The notes: generated by a model from the sequence alone, not told the origin. Counted from the first letter of the stretch, positions 34,508 through 44,244 are shown. The stretch is DNA of 64,000 nt from Bacteroidales bacterium UBA5536 (GCA_002426795.1 DINQ01000020.1:6918-70917); one strand, 5' to 3'. Translations and numbers: made by a program.

Positions 34508-35365
34508 TTATTTCCCCAATATTATGTTTTCAATTTTTAGATTATCACTTTTAGATTGTACATGCTTTGAACTTTGAAGAAGCAGGTATTTTTTCAAAGA
34601 TGGAAATATTTTTAAGGCTCTTTTAATCATTTTTTGTCCCGGGAATAAGATATCATCTTTTGCGCCAATCAACGTTATTGGTGTTTTAATTGCCATGGCT
34701 TTTTGCTTGTTTATGATGGGCACAGGGCTAAAATCCATGTTAAAATGCAAAAACACTTTTGAAAGATATTGAATAGCAAATTCGTCACGATCGGTAAAAA
34801 CCTCTGCTAAAAAATTTTCTACATATTTGGGTTTCCGCGTTTTCATATACCTTTTCATCGGAATGAAAATTTTGAACAGCGTTTTTAACGGGTTCCCATT
34901 GACAATGTAAGCCGGTGCAGATAAAAACACTTCCTTGATTTTACTTTCGTCATTTTCGAGTGTTTTCAGGATGACCAATCCTCCAAATGAAAACCCAGTC
35001 ATCGTAACATGCTCAATGTTCAAAGCAGAAATGATTTCATTCATCCACTTTCCGTATGAGTCATCTTTCATATTGAGCCTCGTCTCAGCACTTTTATTAG
35101 GCTGAGCAAGTACATCAACTGCATAAACCCTATAAGTTTTATGTAAATTGGGATACGTTTCAAATGCAATTGGTGCACAGCCATTTGAGCCGTGGATGAT
35201 GAACATTGGCGGATTTGAAGCAGCTCCGGAAGCGATAATATTTGTCTCACCAAAATTGGTGGCAATTTTTATATATTCATATTCAATATTTAGTTCTTCT
35301 AATTTTTGGTCATATAGACTTAAAATTTCCTTCTTTCCTGTCTCGGTTTTAAAAAGTGATTCCAT
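34508..35365 (-). CDS. Alpha/beta hydrolase, 285 residues
   Basis: The sequence shows the oxyanion region IIHGSNG, nucleophile elbow GFSFGG, acidic residue GAKDDILFPG and the final His in SSKHVQSK. No signal peptide is found. The lid region is basic (MKRYMKTRKPKYVE). It belongs to the broad abhydrolase_6 group and the substrate is unknown. It is the third alpha/beta-hydrolase fold within 6 kb, in line with the hydrolase-rich character of this stretch. Confidence 0.8.
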   Translation of the reverse strand: MESLFKTETGKKEILSLYDQKLEELNIEYEYIKIATNFGETNIIASGAASNPPMFIIHGSNGCAPIAFETYPNLHKTYRVYAVDVLAQPNKSAETRLNMKDDSYGKWMNEIISALNIEHVTMTGFSFGGLVILKTLENDESKIKEVFLSAPAYIVNGNPLKTLFKIFIPMKRYMKTRKPKYVENFLAEVFTDRDEFAIQYLSKVFLHFNMDFSPVPIINKQKAMAIKTPITLIGAKDDILFPGQKMIKRALKIFPSLKKYLLLQSSKHVQSKSDNLKIENIILGK

Positions 35366-35421
35366 GGGTTATATTTAATCTAATACAACTAGTTTTATTC
35401 TAAGAATTTGGATAAGGTCAG

Positions 35422-36681
35422 TTATTTTATTTTTGCTTGAAGTCCTTCAATTCTTTGTTTATAATAATCGCTGCCGCTTAATGCAAAAGCTTTATTTACA
35501 TTTTCTAAAGCATTGGAAAAGTCGCCTTGTGCTTCAAAATAATCGGCCATAGAATCGAAGGCATTGGCACTTTCAGGATAATACCCAATAGCCAACTCAA
35601 AATACATTTTTGCCTTTTCAGGCTGTCCAATATCCATATTCATATAACCTGACATGTTTAAAATTTCCTCCGGATAAGGAGGTTCTGCATATCCAAAATG
35701 GTCATTGAGCTTCTTTTCCCTGTATTTTATGATACTGACAAGCTCTTCTATTGTTGTTTCAGTTGAATTTATTTTATCTGTATTTGCCCATTGATACCAG
35801 TCAAAAAGTGAGATTAATCCATCCATTATAGATGGAAACGGAATGGTGCCATGTAAATCTCTGTGGTAAAACTTCCAATCAAATGACAAGCCGTTTTTAA
35901 TGTTTTGCCTTACCATTTCAGAAAAAGTAACAGTGGAACGAGCAAACAAGGTGATTTTTGTTGTGTCTTGCATCACATTATGAATTGTAACTCCTGAATT
36001 TTGCCTATTCAATTGCCCGCTTAAGGACATAAATAAAGATTTGTTTTCATATTTCTGAGCAGCAAGTATTCCTTGTGCTTCTTTCAATAATTTTTGGTTA
36101 TCCCAATCCAAACTTGGATCAATGGCTAAATAATTGGTAAATAAATCTGGGTGTTTTAGCAATGTATAAATTGCAAACAATCCCCCGTAAGAATGACCGA
36201 TTAATGTTCTGAAATTGGTTACGGGATATTTATTTTCGATATAGGGGATGAGTTCTTTCTCCATGAATTTACTGAAACTTTCAGCTTTCCCGTTTTCTTC
36301 ATTCAATGGCATTCCAAAATTTGTCGTTATGGTTGAAGTAGTTAAATCTCTTATCCTGTTTTTATCGTTGGAAATTCCAACAAGTACCATTTCGGGTGTA
36401 AATCCACCGCTATAATAATTTTGAACATCACACACCGTAGGGAGAAACATTTCTCCGTCTAATATAAACACCACAGGGTATTTCTGATTTTTCTCAGGAT
36501 TGTAGCTGGATGGTAATTGTATGTAAATACTTCTTGACTCATTAAGTATTTCAGAATAAACACTATCCATAACCCCAACTTTTTGCAAAAACTGCTGGTT
36601 TTGATTTGCCTGAGCGTTTCCAAACTGTTGAAGGAGCATGATGAGTCCGGTAGTCAGTATGATTATTAATCTACTGTTCAT
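35422..36681 (-). CDS. Secreted esterase (IroE/esterase D-like) with C-terminal TPR
   Basis: From the Met at 36681 there is a signal peptide (MNSRLIIILTTGLIMLLQQFGNAQ). An alpha/beta domain of the putative-esterase family follows (IQLPSSYNPEKNQKYPVVFILDG, nucleophile in IGHSYGG, His about HRDLHGT). The last about 80 residues form tetratricopeptide helices (MDIGQPEKAKMYFELAIGYYP). This family includes siderophore esterases and S-formylglutathione hydrolase relatives. Nothing nearby points to siderophores. The serine hydrolase at 37895 carries a similar TPR tail, so the two enzymes may share partners or ancestry of that tail. Confidence 0.83.
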   Translation of the reverse strand: MNSRLIIILTTGLIMLLQQFGNAQANQNQQFLQKVGVMDSVYSEILNESRSIYIQLPSSYNPEKNQKYPVVFILDGEMFLPTVCDVQNYYSGGFTPEMVLVGISNDKNRIRDLTTSTITTNFGMPLNEENGKAESFSKFMEKELIPYIENKYPVTNFRTLIGHSYGGLFAIYTLLKHPDLFTNYLAIDPSLDWDNQKLLKEAQGILAAQKYENKSLFMSLSGQLNRQNSGVTIHNVMQDTTKITLFARSTVTFSEMVRQNIKNGLSFDWKFYHRDLHGTIPFPSIMDGLISLFDWYQWANTDKINSTETTIEELVSIIKYREKKLNDHFGYAEPPYPEEILNMSGYMNMDIGQPEKAKMYFELAIGYYPESANAFDSMADYFEAQGDFSNALENVNKAFALSGSDYYKQRIEGLQAKIK

Positions 36682-36850
36682 GTATGATCGATGATATAAA
36701 AAGTTATCCATTTGAGGTTAGGTATTATTTTAAAAATGTCTTGACCGATGGCTATTCCTGATGAATCTGTTTGCGTTTTTGTTGTTCTTGCTCAAACTCT
36801 TGTGTTTTTTTAATTTGTTCTTCAAGCTTCCAGTCTTTGTCGAGCCGGCC

Positions 36851-37422
36851 CTATAAAAAGGCTGCAATGGGGCCCAGGCCGATAGCTGCACGTCGCTTAT
36901 CCACGTTTTTTGGGTCATCAATAGGCCATAAATTTAAGGTTTTTGTCTCAGGGTCATATTTTATCTGGGTTCCATAAATTTGTAAGTCACGTACTTCGGT
37001 TGCCATCCTGTCTTCGGCTCTTCCCAATAGCCAGGGCTCTAATTTGCCCTCTTTTACTGCTTGCTGCATCACGGGGAGATATTTGAGCCGGATGGCATTA
37101 TCCGCATGCTGAATGACAAGGCAAATCGTCAGATTGCCATGTTCTCAGGTTTTTCCTGAGTTGGCCAGCCATATTTGTCAAGGATATTTGTCACTTTTTG
37201 TTCGTAAACAAGATGGTTTTTCTGATAGATTTTCTGCTGTTCACGGAACTGTTCCGAGTCTGCTCCATAGCAATTCATGAGCGAGTCTCTTAATGTGATC
37301 GGTTCCTGCTCAGTGCGCCAGATGGTATCTAAAACAGCTATGAGATTTTGAGAAGCTTGAGATTTACTTACATTCGGATAAGTCATCATCAAGGCGAAGA
37401 TAGCAATTAATAGATGTCTCAT
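36851..37422 (-). pseudogene. DUF6624 family gene broken by a frameshift and perhaps a nonsense codon
   Basis: Frame 1 starts at the Met at 37422 with a signal peptide (MRHLLIAIFALMMTYPNVSKSQ). It carries the family start (ILDKYGWPTQEK) and stops at 37129. The next frame continues at once with GNLTICLVIQHADN, YLPVMQQAVKEGKL, YGTQIKYDPE, PIDDPKNVDKRRAAIGL, all hallmarks of DUF6624, so a single-base shift near 37130-37140 splits one gene. The second frame then meets TAG at 36851, after which open charged sequence runs on to 36752 (DKDWKLEEQIKKTQE). A sequencing error could explain one break. Function of the family is unknown. Confidence 0.75.
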
Positions 37423-37477
37423 TGTTCTGAAATTTTTAGGATTGAAGTGAAACAATAGGATCAGTGAGGTGTCATTT

Positions 37478-37891
37478 TCACATAAATCCCAATTGTTGCA
37501 TAACGGTTTTCCTGTCAAAAACCTGGGTATGACCACATATCAGACCATCTTTGAAATGATAGATCGTCATGCCATTTGTTTTGATCCTTTTTTGCATCGG
37601 CTGAAATTCCCCAATCATGCCAAGGTTCGTTCCTGTTAAGATCCAGGTAATGGCGACATGATTTTCGTCTTCAATGGCCGATCTTATGTCAAAATGCATA
37701 TCAGGAAAAGAATCAAACGAATATCTCAATCGCTTTTTAAAGGTCAGATGATCAAGAGTCTTGCCTTCCCACGGATCAGATGTGTCAAGATGGATAGTGT
37801 AGTCGCTGTGGACGTATTTTTCCACTGCATCAAAGTCTTGGCAGTTCCACACTTCATCCATAAAATCTCGTAAAAACATTTTTTTATTCAT
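37478..37891 (-). CDS. SnoaL-like (NTF2 fold) protein
   Basis: The 137-residue product has the small alpha+beta cone of SnoaL-like polyketide-cyclase proteins: FMDEVWNCQDFDAVEKYVHSDY, DSFPDMHFDIRSAIEDENHVAITWILTGT and a C-terminal MTIYHFKDGLICGHTQVFDR. Bacterial members are usually ester cyclases or ligand-binding proteins of unknown substrate. It is 3 nt downstream of the serine hydrolase gene and therefore cotranscribed. No polyketide cluster is present, so a cyclase role in secondary metabolism is unlikely. Confidence 0.85.
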   Translation of the reverse strand: MNKKMFLRDFMDEVWNCQDFDAVEKYVHSDYTIHLDTSDPWEGKTLDHLTFKKRLRYSFDSFPDMHFDIRSAIEDENHVAITWILTGTNLGMIGEFQPMQKRIKTNGMTIYHFKDGLICGHTQVFDRKTVMQQLGFM

Positions 37892-37894
37892 GAT

Positions 37895-39466
37895 TTATTG
37901 CTGTTTATGAGGTGCTTGCATGTCGATGTTGAGTTTCTCTGTTGCCCAATTGCCTGCAGGTTTTAGTCTGAGCGACTTGTTATAAAGCATTCTGGCTGAA
38001 TCGGGAGAACCACTTTTGCTATATGCCTCGGCCAGATAGTTCATGGCTTCCCACGAATCAGGATAGGTCTCAACATTCAAAGCAAATAGCTTTTTGGCTT
38101 GTTCCGGCATTCCACCATCCAGCAAGGCATAGCCTTTGTCTCTTAAAAATCGATTATCAAAAGCTTGATAGTCTGCATTTTTTGATTTCTTTTCACGATA
38201 TTGTCGAATGGCGGCGTCCACATCTTTGTCGATCATCATCTGATGGAAATCATCAAAACGGATGCAATCGGCTACATGTCCTAAATCATCGGCGCTGAAT
38301 AATCCGTTCGAGTTTCCACAATGTACGATGATGATGTCTTGATGAGGAATCACATAAATACTTTGTCCCAGGTTGCCATTGGCGAAGAACTCATAGGTTG
38401 AATCACAATTGGTTTTTCCCCACCACTGGTAGGTGTAATAGGTACTTTCGCAGCCCCTGCCAAACCAATCGGGGTCATATTCCTGTGGGTTAGATTTGTG
38501 TTCAATTGCAGAGGCACTCACCCAGCTTTCGGAAATGATTTGTTTCCCGTTCCAATTCCCATGATGCAAAAACAGACGACCAAAGCGTGCAAAATCAACT
38601 GCCCTGGCGATCAGTCTGCTGGGCATATATTCAAAGCCTGATTCCTTGCTGTCGATCGAAAAAAACGCATCATAAGTCATGATTTTCGACCAGAGTTTTT
38701 CTTCGAGATAGGCCGATACGGTTTTGCCTGTTGCCCGCTCAAGGATCAATCCCAGATAACTGGTGTTGTAGTTGCAGTATTGAAACTTTTGGCCTGGCTC
38801 CGAAGCAATTTCAACCTCCTCCAGCAGGAGTTTTCGCACATGGTTGTGGTAATAGCCCACAGCTTCATCATGCCACGGAAGGTGGATTCGGGTGCCCGGA
38901 AAATATCCCTCGAAGTATTTTAAGCCCGACCGCATTTCGAGCAGGTTTTTGATGGTGATGTTCCCGAAGCGCGTGTCTCGTTCCAGTAATTCAGGCACAT
39001 ACCTGGTCATCGGATCGTTCACGTTGCCAATCAGACCGTCGTCGATGGCAGCACCAATCAGGAATGAAATAAAGGATTTAGCCATCGACTGCGAATGAAA
39101 ATAAGAATCCCTCGAAAAACCATTGAAATAGTGCTCATAAACTAAAGTGTCTCTTCTGATAAAAAGCAGTGCAGTGGTCTTGGATTTAGCAATCCAGTCA
39201 TCAAAACTGCTACAACCTGATTGCATTACTTTATCTGCAAACAAGGACCTCACATAGGCCTCATCCGGCTGGTTGACAAATGCAAAAGTATCAACAGACC
39301 CCTTGATGCTGCGATTTTCAAAATTCTGATAGTCATACACATCTGCCACATTCATGGTGATGAGGCGGTACACATAAACAGGTGAGTATTTAATTGATAA
39401 GATGAGCAGAGCCAATAGGATAATAATGACTGGTATAAGCAGGAGAAGTTTGAAGGTTTTTTGCAT
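37895..39466 (-). CDS. Serine hydrolase (beta-lactamase fold) with TPR tail
   Basis: From Met 39466 the product (about 523 residues) has an N-terminal membrane anchor or signal (LLLLIPVIIILLALLIL). A beta-lactamase-related domain has SxxK as SMAK and YxN as YCN in YCNYNTSYLG. A C-terminal TPR-like segment follows (EQAKKLFALNVETYPDSWEAMNYLAEAYSKSG). The frame start at 39547 would overlap the upstream gene, so the later Met is chosen. It is a probable periplasmic esterase or peptidase. The class C fold is shared with the gene at 29310, but the two are only distantly similar. Confidence 0.83.
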   Translation of the reverse strand: MQKTFKLLLLIPVIIILLALLILSIKYSPVYVYRLITMNVADVYDYQNFENRSIKGSVDTFAFVNQPDEAYVRSLFADKVMQSGCSSFDDWIAKSKTTALLFIRRDTLVYEHYFNGFSRDSYFHSQSMAKSFISFLIGAAIDDGLIGNVNDPMTRYVPELLERDTRFGNITIKNLLEMRSGLKYFEGYFPGTRIHLPWHDEAVGYYHNHVRKLLLEEVEIASEPGQKFQYCNYNTSYLGLILERATGKTVSAYLEEKLWSKIMTYDAFFSIDSKESGFEYMPSRLIARAVDFARFGRLFLHHGNWNGKQIISESWVSASAIEHKSNPQEYDPDWFGRGCESTYYTYQWWGKTNCDSTYEFFANGNLGQSIYVIPHQDIIIVHCGNSNGLFSADDLGHVADCIRFDDFHQMMIDKDVDAAIRQYREKKSKNADYQAFDNRFLRDKGYALLDGGMPEQAKKLFALNVETYPDSWEAMNYLAEAYSKSGSPDSARMLYNKSLRLKPAGNWATEKLNIDMQAPHKQQ

Positions 39467-39477
39467 ATGTCTAATTG

Positions 39478-40176
39478 TTAATTGGAAACTGTTTCCCGTT
39501 GAGACCTCAGTGAATTCCTGGTGCGAAATCCATTGTAAATGAGCCAAAAGGCGAGGATAAGTTCACCCGCTGCCATGGGCAAGGCCAAAATGGCTTCGGC
39601 TGTAACGATGGTTTGCGGTTCCACCATAGCCATTTGTTTGGCAAAATGAATCAACACATAACTCAGTCCGGCGAAATAGAGCAACCAGGCCAGAAATTTC
39701 GGAACAAAGCTGGATTTTACTGAGAGGTAACCCAAACCAAGCAGGTGAAAGCCGAAAATGATCAGGCCAAATGACCAAATCCTTTCGAACAAGGCAAAGG
39801 GCAGGCGCACTTCCACCTTAATTTCATGGCCGTTTAACAGGGGGACAAGGCTCGATAGTTGCAGAATCCCAACGCCCAGGATGAGTGTATAAGCAATCCT
39901 GATCAGGGCTGTGATAGCCGAGATTCGTCTGTTGGTATTGCGAAACACAGTATTCAATGTCTTTGCCACAAGCAGGTCTGTTGCAAAAATCACAGTCCAG
40001 GCAGCTAGAACAGCATAAAAAAGTGACTGATTGTCAAGCAGATTTTGCCTCATGATTTCTGCCGACACATTGACCAGTTTGTTTTGCGCAAATCCGTATG
40101 CAAATCCTGCAGCGATCGCCATCACGATGAGTGAAATACCGGCTATCAAACCGGCTCTTTTTTCAGTATTGTTCAT
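39478..40176 (-). CDS. DUF4386 integral membrane protein
   Basis: The protein (about 232 residues from Met 40176) has six hydrophobic segments and the family start pattern KRAGLIAGISLIVMAIAAGFAYGF. DUF4386 proteins are common in Bacteroidota and Actinobacteria and have no assigned function. It lies between the alcohol dehydrogenase and the serine hydrolase with very short gaps (about 14 and 11 nt), so the three form one transcript. Confidence 0.82.
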   Translation of the reverse strand: MNNTEKRAGLIAGISLIVMAIAAGFAYGFAQNKLVNVSAEIMRQNLLDNQSLFYAVLAAWTVIFATDLLVAKTLNTVFRNTNRRISAITALIRIAYTLILGVGILQLSSLVPLLNGHEIKVEVRLPFALFERIWSFGLIIFGFHLLGLGYLSVKSSFVPKFLAWLLYFAGLSYVLIHFAKQMAMVEPQTIVTAEAILALPMAAGELILAFWLIYNGFRTRNSLRSQRETVSN

Positions 40177-40189
40177 GCTTTCTGTTTTT

Positions 40190-41182
40190 TTACGATTCAA
40201 CTACAATTACTACATTTCCTTTTTTATGACCGGTTGCGATATGTTGGTGGGCAGCAGCCAGCTTTTCAAGTGGAAACTGCCGGTCGATCACAGTTTTTAA
40301 TTTGCCTTCCTGAAACATTACGACCAATTCAGCCAGCAGCGCACGTAGCTCGATATCTGATTTGAGCCCTGAGGCAGCAAACCTGGCCTTTTTTCCGGAG
40401 GTGAATGAACCGAGGATCATTTGCAGCAGCAAGGAAAACTTCAAAACCGGTGAGAGGTAAACACCATGCTTTGTCAGCACGCGTTTGGCACGACTGAAGG
40501 AACTTTTGCCGATCGTATCATAAATAAGGTCGTAACGCTTTTCTGATTTCGTGAAGTCTTCCTGATCGTAAGCCACCACATGATCAGCGCCCAACGACCT
40601 GACCAAACCCACATTGGCACTGCTGCAAACAGCTGTTACTTCAGCACCAAAATATGTTGCCAGCTGCACTGCAGCAGAACCCAAACTACCGGAGGCACCG
40701 TTGATCAGTACCTTTTGACCGGCTTTGACCTTCCCGATTTCTTTCAGGAAATTTATGGATGTCAAATGGCCGTCGCAAACCGGCGCTGCCTCGGCATAGG
40801 ACAAATTTTCGGGTTTATGAAGAATGACACCTTGCTCGGGTACAGCCACATACTCAGCATTGGTGCTGAAACCCAAGGTTGTTTCGCCAAACACCTGATC
40901 ACCAACTATAAATTTGCTGACGTTTTTTCCCAGGTCAGCCACCTCGCCGGCAAATCCAGTTCCGGGAATGGGGTGTTTGGGCTTCACGATTCCTGTGAAC
41001 AAGCGTCCGATGTAAGGTTTGCCAGAGAGCATCATTGTATCTGCGCGTGTCGCAGAACTGGCATGCACCTTCACCAGCACCTCATTGTCTTTTACTGAAG
41101 GGACTTCAACTTCTTTTAACTTCAAAACCTTGCTATCGCCATAAGCGGTGATGATCATCGCTTTCATTGTATTTGCATTCAT
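40190..41182 (-). CDS. NAD(P)-dependent alcohol dehydrogenase/quinone oxidoreductase (MDR family)
   Basis: The product of about 330 residues has the MDR catalytic domain at the start (MIITAYGDSKVLKLKEVEVP). The Rossmann domain has LINGASGSLGSAAVQLA and the coenzyme-specificity turn at CSSANVGLVRSLGADHVV. The zinc-ligand Cys/His set of true alcohol dehydrogenases is not evident, so it fits the zinc-free quinone-reductase or enoyl-reductase branch. No signal peptide, so cytoplasmic. I prefer Met 41182 to 41209. It stands directly downstream of the TolB-TPR-AraC regulator gene, about 110 nt away. Confidence 0.85.
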   Translation of the reverse strand: MNANTMKAMIITAYGDSKVLKLKEVEVPSVKDNEVLVKVHASSATRADTMMLSGKPYIGRLFTGIVKPKHPIPGTGFAGEVADLGKNVSKFIVGDQVFGETTLGFSTNAEYVAVPEQGVILHKPENLSYAEAAPVCDGHLTSINFLKEIGKVKAGQKVLINGASGSLGSAAVQLATYFGAEVTAVCSSANVGLVRSLGADHVVAYDQEDFTKSEKRYDLIYDTIGKSSFSRAKRVLTKHGVYLSPVLKFSLLLQMILGSFTSGKKARFAASGLKSDIELRALLAELVVMFQEGKLKTVIDRQFPLEKLAAAHQHIATGHKKGNVVIVVES

Positions 41183-41292
41183 AATGAATAATTTGTTTTT
41201 GTACATCATTTGAAGGCAAAACTAGCACCCTTCTGACCTTTGGAAGTTCTGAAAACCGATGAATGGGTTTGTTCTTATAAATGCGAACTGTT

Positions 41293-43098
41293 TTATTCCT
41301 GATTCAGGCTTTTCAGGTATTCAACAGGGGTGATGCCTTCCTCTTTTTTGAAGAAGGTGTTGAAAACAGTCTTCGAATTGAAACCACTTTCGTAGGCCAG
41401 TCCAATGATGGAGATGTGCGCGTTATCAGGATCTTTAGCCAGCTCCTTGAAGTGTTCCAGTCGGTATTGGTTGATGAATTCGTTAAACTTCTTCCCGATG
41501 GTTTCATTCAGCAGCCACGAAAGCTGGTTGGGGTGAATTTCTACCTGATTGGCCAGGTCGCGCAGCGAAATGGATGGGTTAAGAAATGGTTTTTGTGTAG
41601 CAGTAAATTCAAGCAGTCTGGCGGCATAAGCCGTGGCTGTCTTTTTATCGAGCAAAGGCTTTTTCCTGGTAATGCTTTTTTGGTTTTTCAGCTGTCCGTA
41701 AAGCTGCTCATGATAGCTGTTGTATCTTTTGTCGTTCACAAGCCCATTGACAAGTGGATCGGAAAAAGTCAGCTGTAAAACAGATGATTTCATTTTCAAC
41801 GATTTGTCGAGCAGGGCAAAAGCCTCATCGGCACGCTTTAGGTTGGCGTAAGCCAAAAAGAGATAAGAGTGTGCCTGGAATGCCATCGGATTTTCAGCTT
41901 CCTGCTCAAGCTTGTGCAAATAAATCTCAGTATTTTCCTGATCGCCTTTGAGGATATAGGTCAGGCAAGTAATGCCCAGTTTTTCCTGTGGAATAAGCAT
42001 ATCATTGGGTGTGTTCTCAATGATTTTCAGGAGCTCATCATAGTTTTGTTGAATCAGCATGCAATAGCAATGCACCATGAATGCAGGAATGTTTTTAGGG
42101 TTTTTCTGCAGCAGCTCCTCAAAGATGGCCATGGCTTTAACGTATTCCCTGCTCCGGTACAAATAATAGCCCTTGTAAAACAGCGTTTCCTGGTTCAGTG
42201 GGTCAATTCCCAGCGCCAGTTGCAGATGATGCTGCGCCTTTTTCATCTCACCCGCGAGGATATACAGGAAGGCCATGTATTGCTGCGCCTCGGGATAACT
42301 GGGCTTGAGCTGCAACGATTTGAGTGTGTGCGTAAAAGCATCGGCTACACTGCAATCGGTAAAAAACGACAGATTGGCCAGCAGGTAGTGCACGCCGGCA
42401 TTTTCGGGATTCAGGGCGTAGGCTTTGTGGGTATATTCAACGGATTTTTTCCAGGCTTCTTCGGGCGACATAAATTGTGTGGTGGCCATAAAACTGTAAG
42501 CGTCGGCCAGTCCCACATAGGCTTCCGTATAGTCGGGGTCGATCTCGATGACTTTGTGATACATGTCGATGGCTGTCTTCACATCGCCGGGGTTCCACTT
42601 GTTGAAATGGTATCTGGCTTTCAGGGCAAATTGGTAGGCATCGAGCTTTATGGCTTTGGTTTCGACCAGATGGTCCTGAATTTCAAAATGGCCGTATTGT
42701 TCCCTGAGCTTTTCGGCGATGTGCAGACTGATCTCATCCTGTATCTCGAAAATATTGTCGGGTTTTCTGTCCCAGGTTTCCGACCAAAAATGAAAATCCT
42801 CTTCGGCCTGAATCAGCTGGGCGGTAATCCTGATCGTTTGGGCCGACAAACGCACGCTGCCTTCCAGAATGTTGGCCACATTCAGTTCGCCGGCAATTTG
42901 CTTCAGAGGAATGTTTTTGCCTTTGTAATAGAAGGAAGAGGTGCGCGAAGTAACCTTTAGCTGGTCGATTTTTGCCAGTGCATTGATGATCTCCTCGGTA
43001 ATTCCATCGCTGAAATACTCAAGTTCGTCGCTGCCGCTCATGTTTGCAAAGGGCAAAACAGCAATCGTTTTATTTTGGGCACCTGACATTTTCTGCAA
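41293..43098 (-). CDS. Regulator with TolB-like, TPR and AraC DNA-binding domains
   Basis: The 601-residue product combines three parts. Residues about 8-140 form the TolB amino-terminal/FlgO-like domain seen in adenylate cyclase-TPR proteins (IAVLPFANMSGSDELEYFSDGI, ILEGSVRLS, HFWSETWDR). Residues about 150-460 are TPRs (CGxLA-type helices such as EAYVGLADAYSFMA). Residues about 490-601 are an AraC-type helix-turn-helix pair (ISLRDLANQVEIHPNQLSWLLNE, IIGLAYESGFNSKTVFNTFFKKEEG). No membrane segment is seen, so it should be a soluble transcription factor. Its position at the upstream end of the hydrolase run suggests that it controls part of it. The ligand or signal is unknown. Confidence 0.88.
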   Translation of the reverse strand: MQKMSGAQNKTIAVLPFANMSGSDELEYFSDGITEEIINALAKIDQLKVTSRTSSFYYKGKNIPLKQIAGELNVANILEGSVRLSAQTIRITAQLIQAEEDFHFWSETWDRKPDNIFEIQDEISLHIAEKLREQYGHFEIQDHLVETKAIKLDAYQFALKARYHFNKWNPGDVKTAIDMYHKVIEIDPDYTEAYVGLADAYSFMATTQFMSPEEAWKKSVEYTHKAYALNPENAGVHYLLANLSFFTDCSVADAFTHTLKSLQLKPSYPEAQQYMAFLYILAGEMKKAQHHLQLALGIDPLNQETLFYKGYYLYRSREYVKAMAIFEELLQKNPKNIPAFMVHCYCMLIQQNYDELLKIIENTPNDMLIPQEKLGITCLTYILKGDQENTEIYLHKLEQEAENPMAFQAHSYLFLAYANLKRADEAFALLDKSLKMKSSVLQLTFSDPLVNGLVNDKRYNSYHEQLYGQLKNQKSITRKKPLLDKKTATAYAARLLEFTATQKPFLNPSISLRDLANQVEIHPNQLSWLLNETIGKKFNEFINQYRLEHFKELAKDPDNAHISIIGLAYESGFNSKTVFNTFFKKEEGITPVEYLKSLNQE

Positions 43099-43287
43099 TT
43101 AAATTTATCCTGTAGATTAACGAATATGTAGATCGCTAAATTAATAGAATAATTTAAACCCGGATTTTTCAGTAGCAGATGCCCAATGAGAAACCAGTTG
43201 GTTGAACAAAATGAAATGGTCTAAGAAAGCCTGAACATTTACTAAACATGTGAATAAATGAAGGTTATTGCCCAGTGCTTTTGGGGA

Positions 43288-44232
43288 TTATTTCATGCTG
43301 TTCAGGTATTTAAAGAGCTCGCTGTCAGTGGATAAAATAACGGATGTTGATGTATCGAAAGTTTTTTCAAAAGTTTCCATTGATTTTAAGAAACCATATA
43401 GATCGCGCGAAGCAGTTGTTTGGTCATAGGCAGAAGCATAGATAGATGCAGCCGTAGCATCGGCTTTTCCTTTGATTTCTTCGGCTTTTCTGAAAGCTTC
43501 GGATTGAATGGCTTTGAGTTCCCTTTCTTTTTCGCCGTTGATGCGCGAAGCTTCGCCTTGTCCTTCCGACCGGAATTTGTCAGCGATGCGAAATCTTTCA
43601 CTTTTCATACGTTCGTATACCTGTGCACTTACTTCATCAACGTAATTGATCCGTTTAAAGCGAAAGTCGAGTATAACAATACCAAGGTCCATGGCTTTTT
43701 TGTTGGCAGAGACAAGAATCATCCGTTGTAATTCCTGTCGCCCGACAGATATGTTGACAAGCGTGTCTGCAATCATTTCACCGGTGGCACCTGAGGAAGC
43801 CGGAACCCTGTTCTCTGACCGCACAGCTTCTTCCAGGTCGTGGGCTGCGATATAATCTCTTGTTTCGCCATCAAGAATATCATCTAAACGGGTTTGCGCG
43901 CCCCTTTCATTGGTCATCCTAATGAAGAATTGCAGGGGATCTGATATTTGCCAACGTGCATAGGTATCGACAAAAATGAATTTTTTGTCCTTTGTTGGCA
44001 CCTGGTTTGGATCACCATCCCACTCCATATAACGCTTTTCGAAGTAGTTGGTTTTTTGTATGAAGGGGGTTTTAAACTTGAGTCCCGGTTCGGTGATAGC
44101 CTCTCCCACAGGTTTTCCAAATTGGGTGATCACTACCTGTTCGGTTTCTTTTACAATAAATGCACTCTGAAACAATACGATCAGGAGAATGATCAAAGAG
44201 GAGATCGAAATAATAATTTTATGCTTCTTCAT
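43288..44232 (-). CDS. hflC: Protease modulator HflC (SPFH/band 7)
   Basis: HflC and HflK form a membrane complex that surrounds and restrains the FtsH protease. The 314-residue product has an N-terminal membrane segment (IIISISSLIILLIVLFQSAFIV) with the rest outside. It carries the SPFH core (QVVITQFGKPVGE, YARWQISDPLQFFIRM, VRSENRVPASSG). A long charged coiled coil (ERELKAIQSEAFRKAEEIKGKAD) ends with SELFKYLNSMK. It is 12 nt downstream of hflK. Bacteroidota usually have only one or two SPFH proteins, so a clean hflKC pair is notable but not exceptional. Confidence 0.92.
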   Translation of the reverse strand: MKKHKIIISISSLIILLIVLFQSAFIVKETEQVVITQFGKPVGEAITEPGLKFKTPFIQKTNYFEKRYMEWDGDPNQVPTKDKKFIFVDTYARWQISDPLQFFIRMTNERGAQTRLDDILDGETRDYIAAHDLEEAVRSENRVPASSGATGEMIADTLVNISVGRQELQRMILVSANKKAMDLGIVILDFRFKRINYVDEVSAQVYERMKSERFRIADKFRSEGQGEASRINGEKERELKAIQSEAFRKAEEIKGKADATAASIYASAYDQTTASRDLYGFLKSMETFEKTFDTSTSVILSTDSELFKYLNSMK

Positions 44233-44244
44233 TGTTTCAGGGGG

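Noticed and set aside
41869..42960. 363-codon plus-strand frame
   Set aside because: It is antisense to the TolB-TPR part of the AraC regulator, whose domains are unambiguous.
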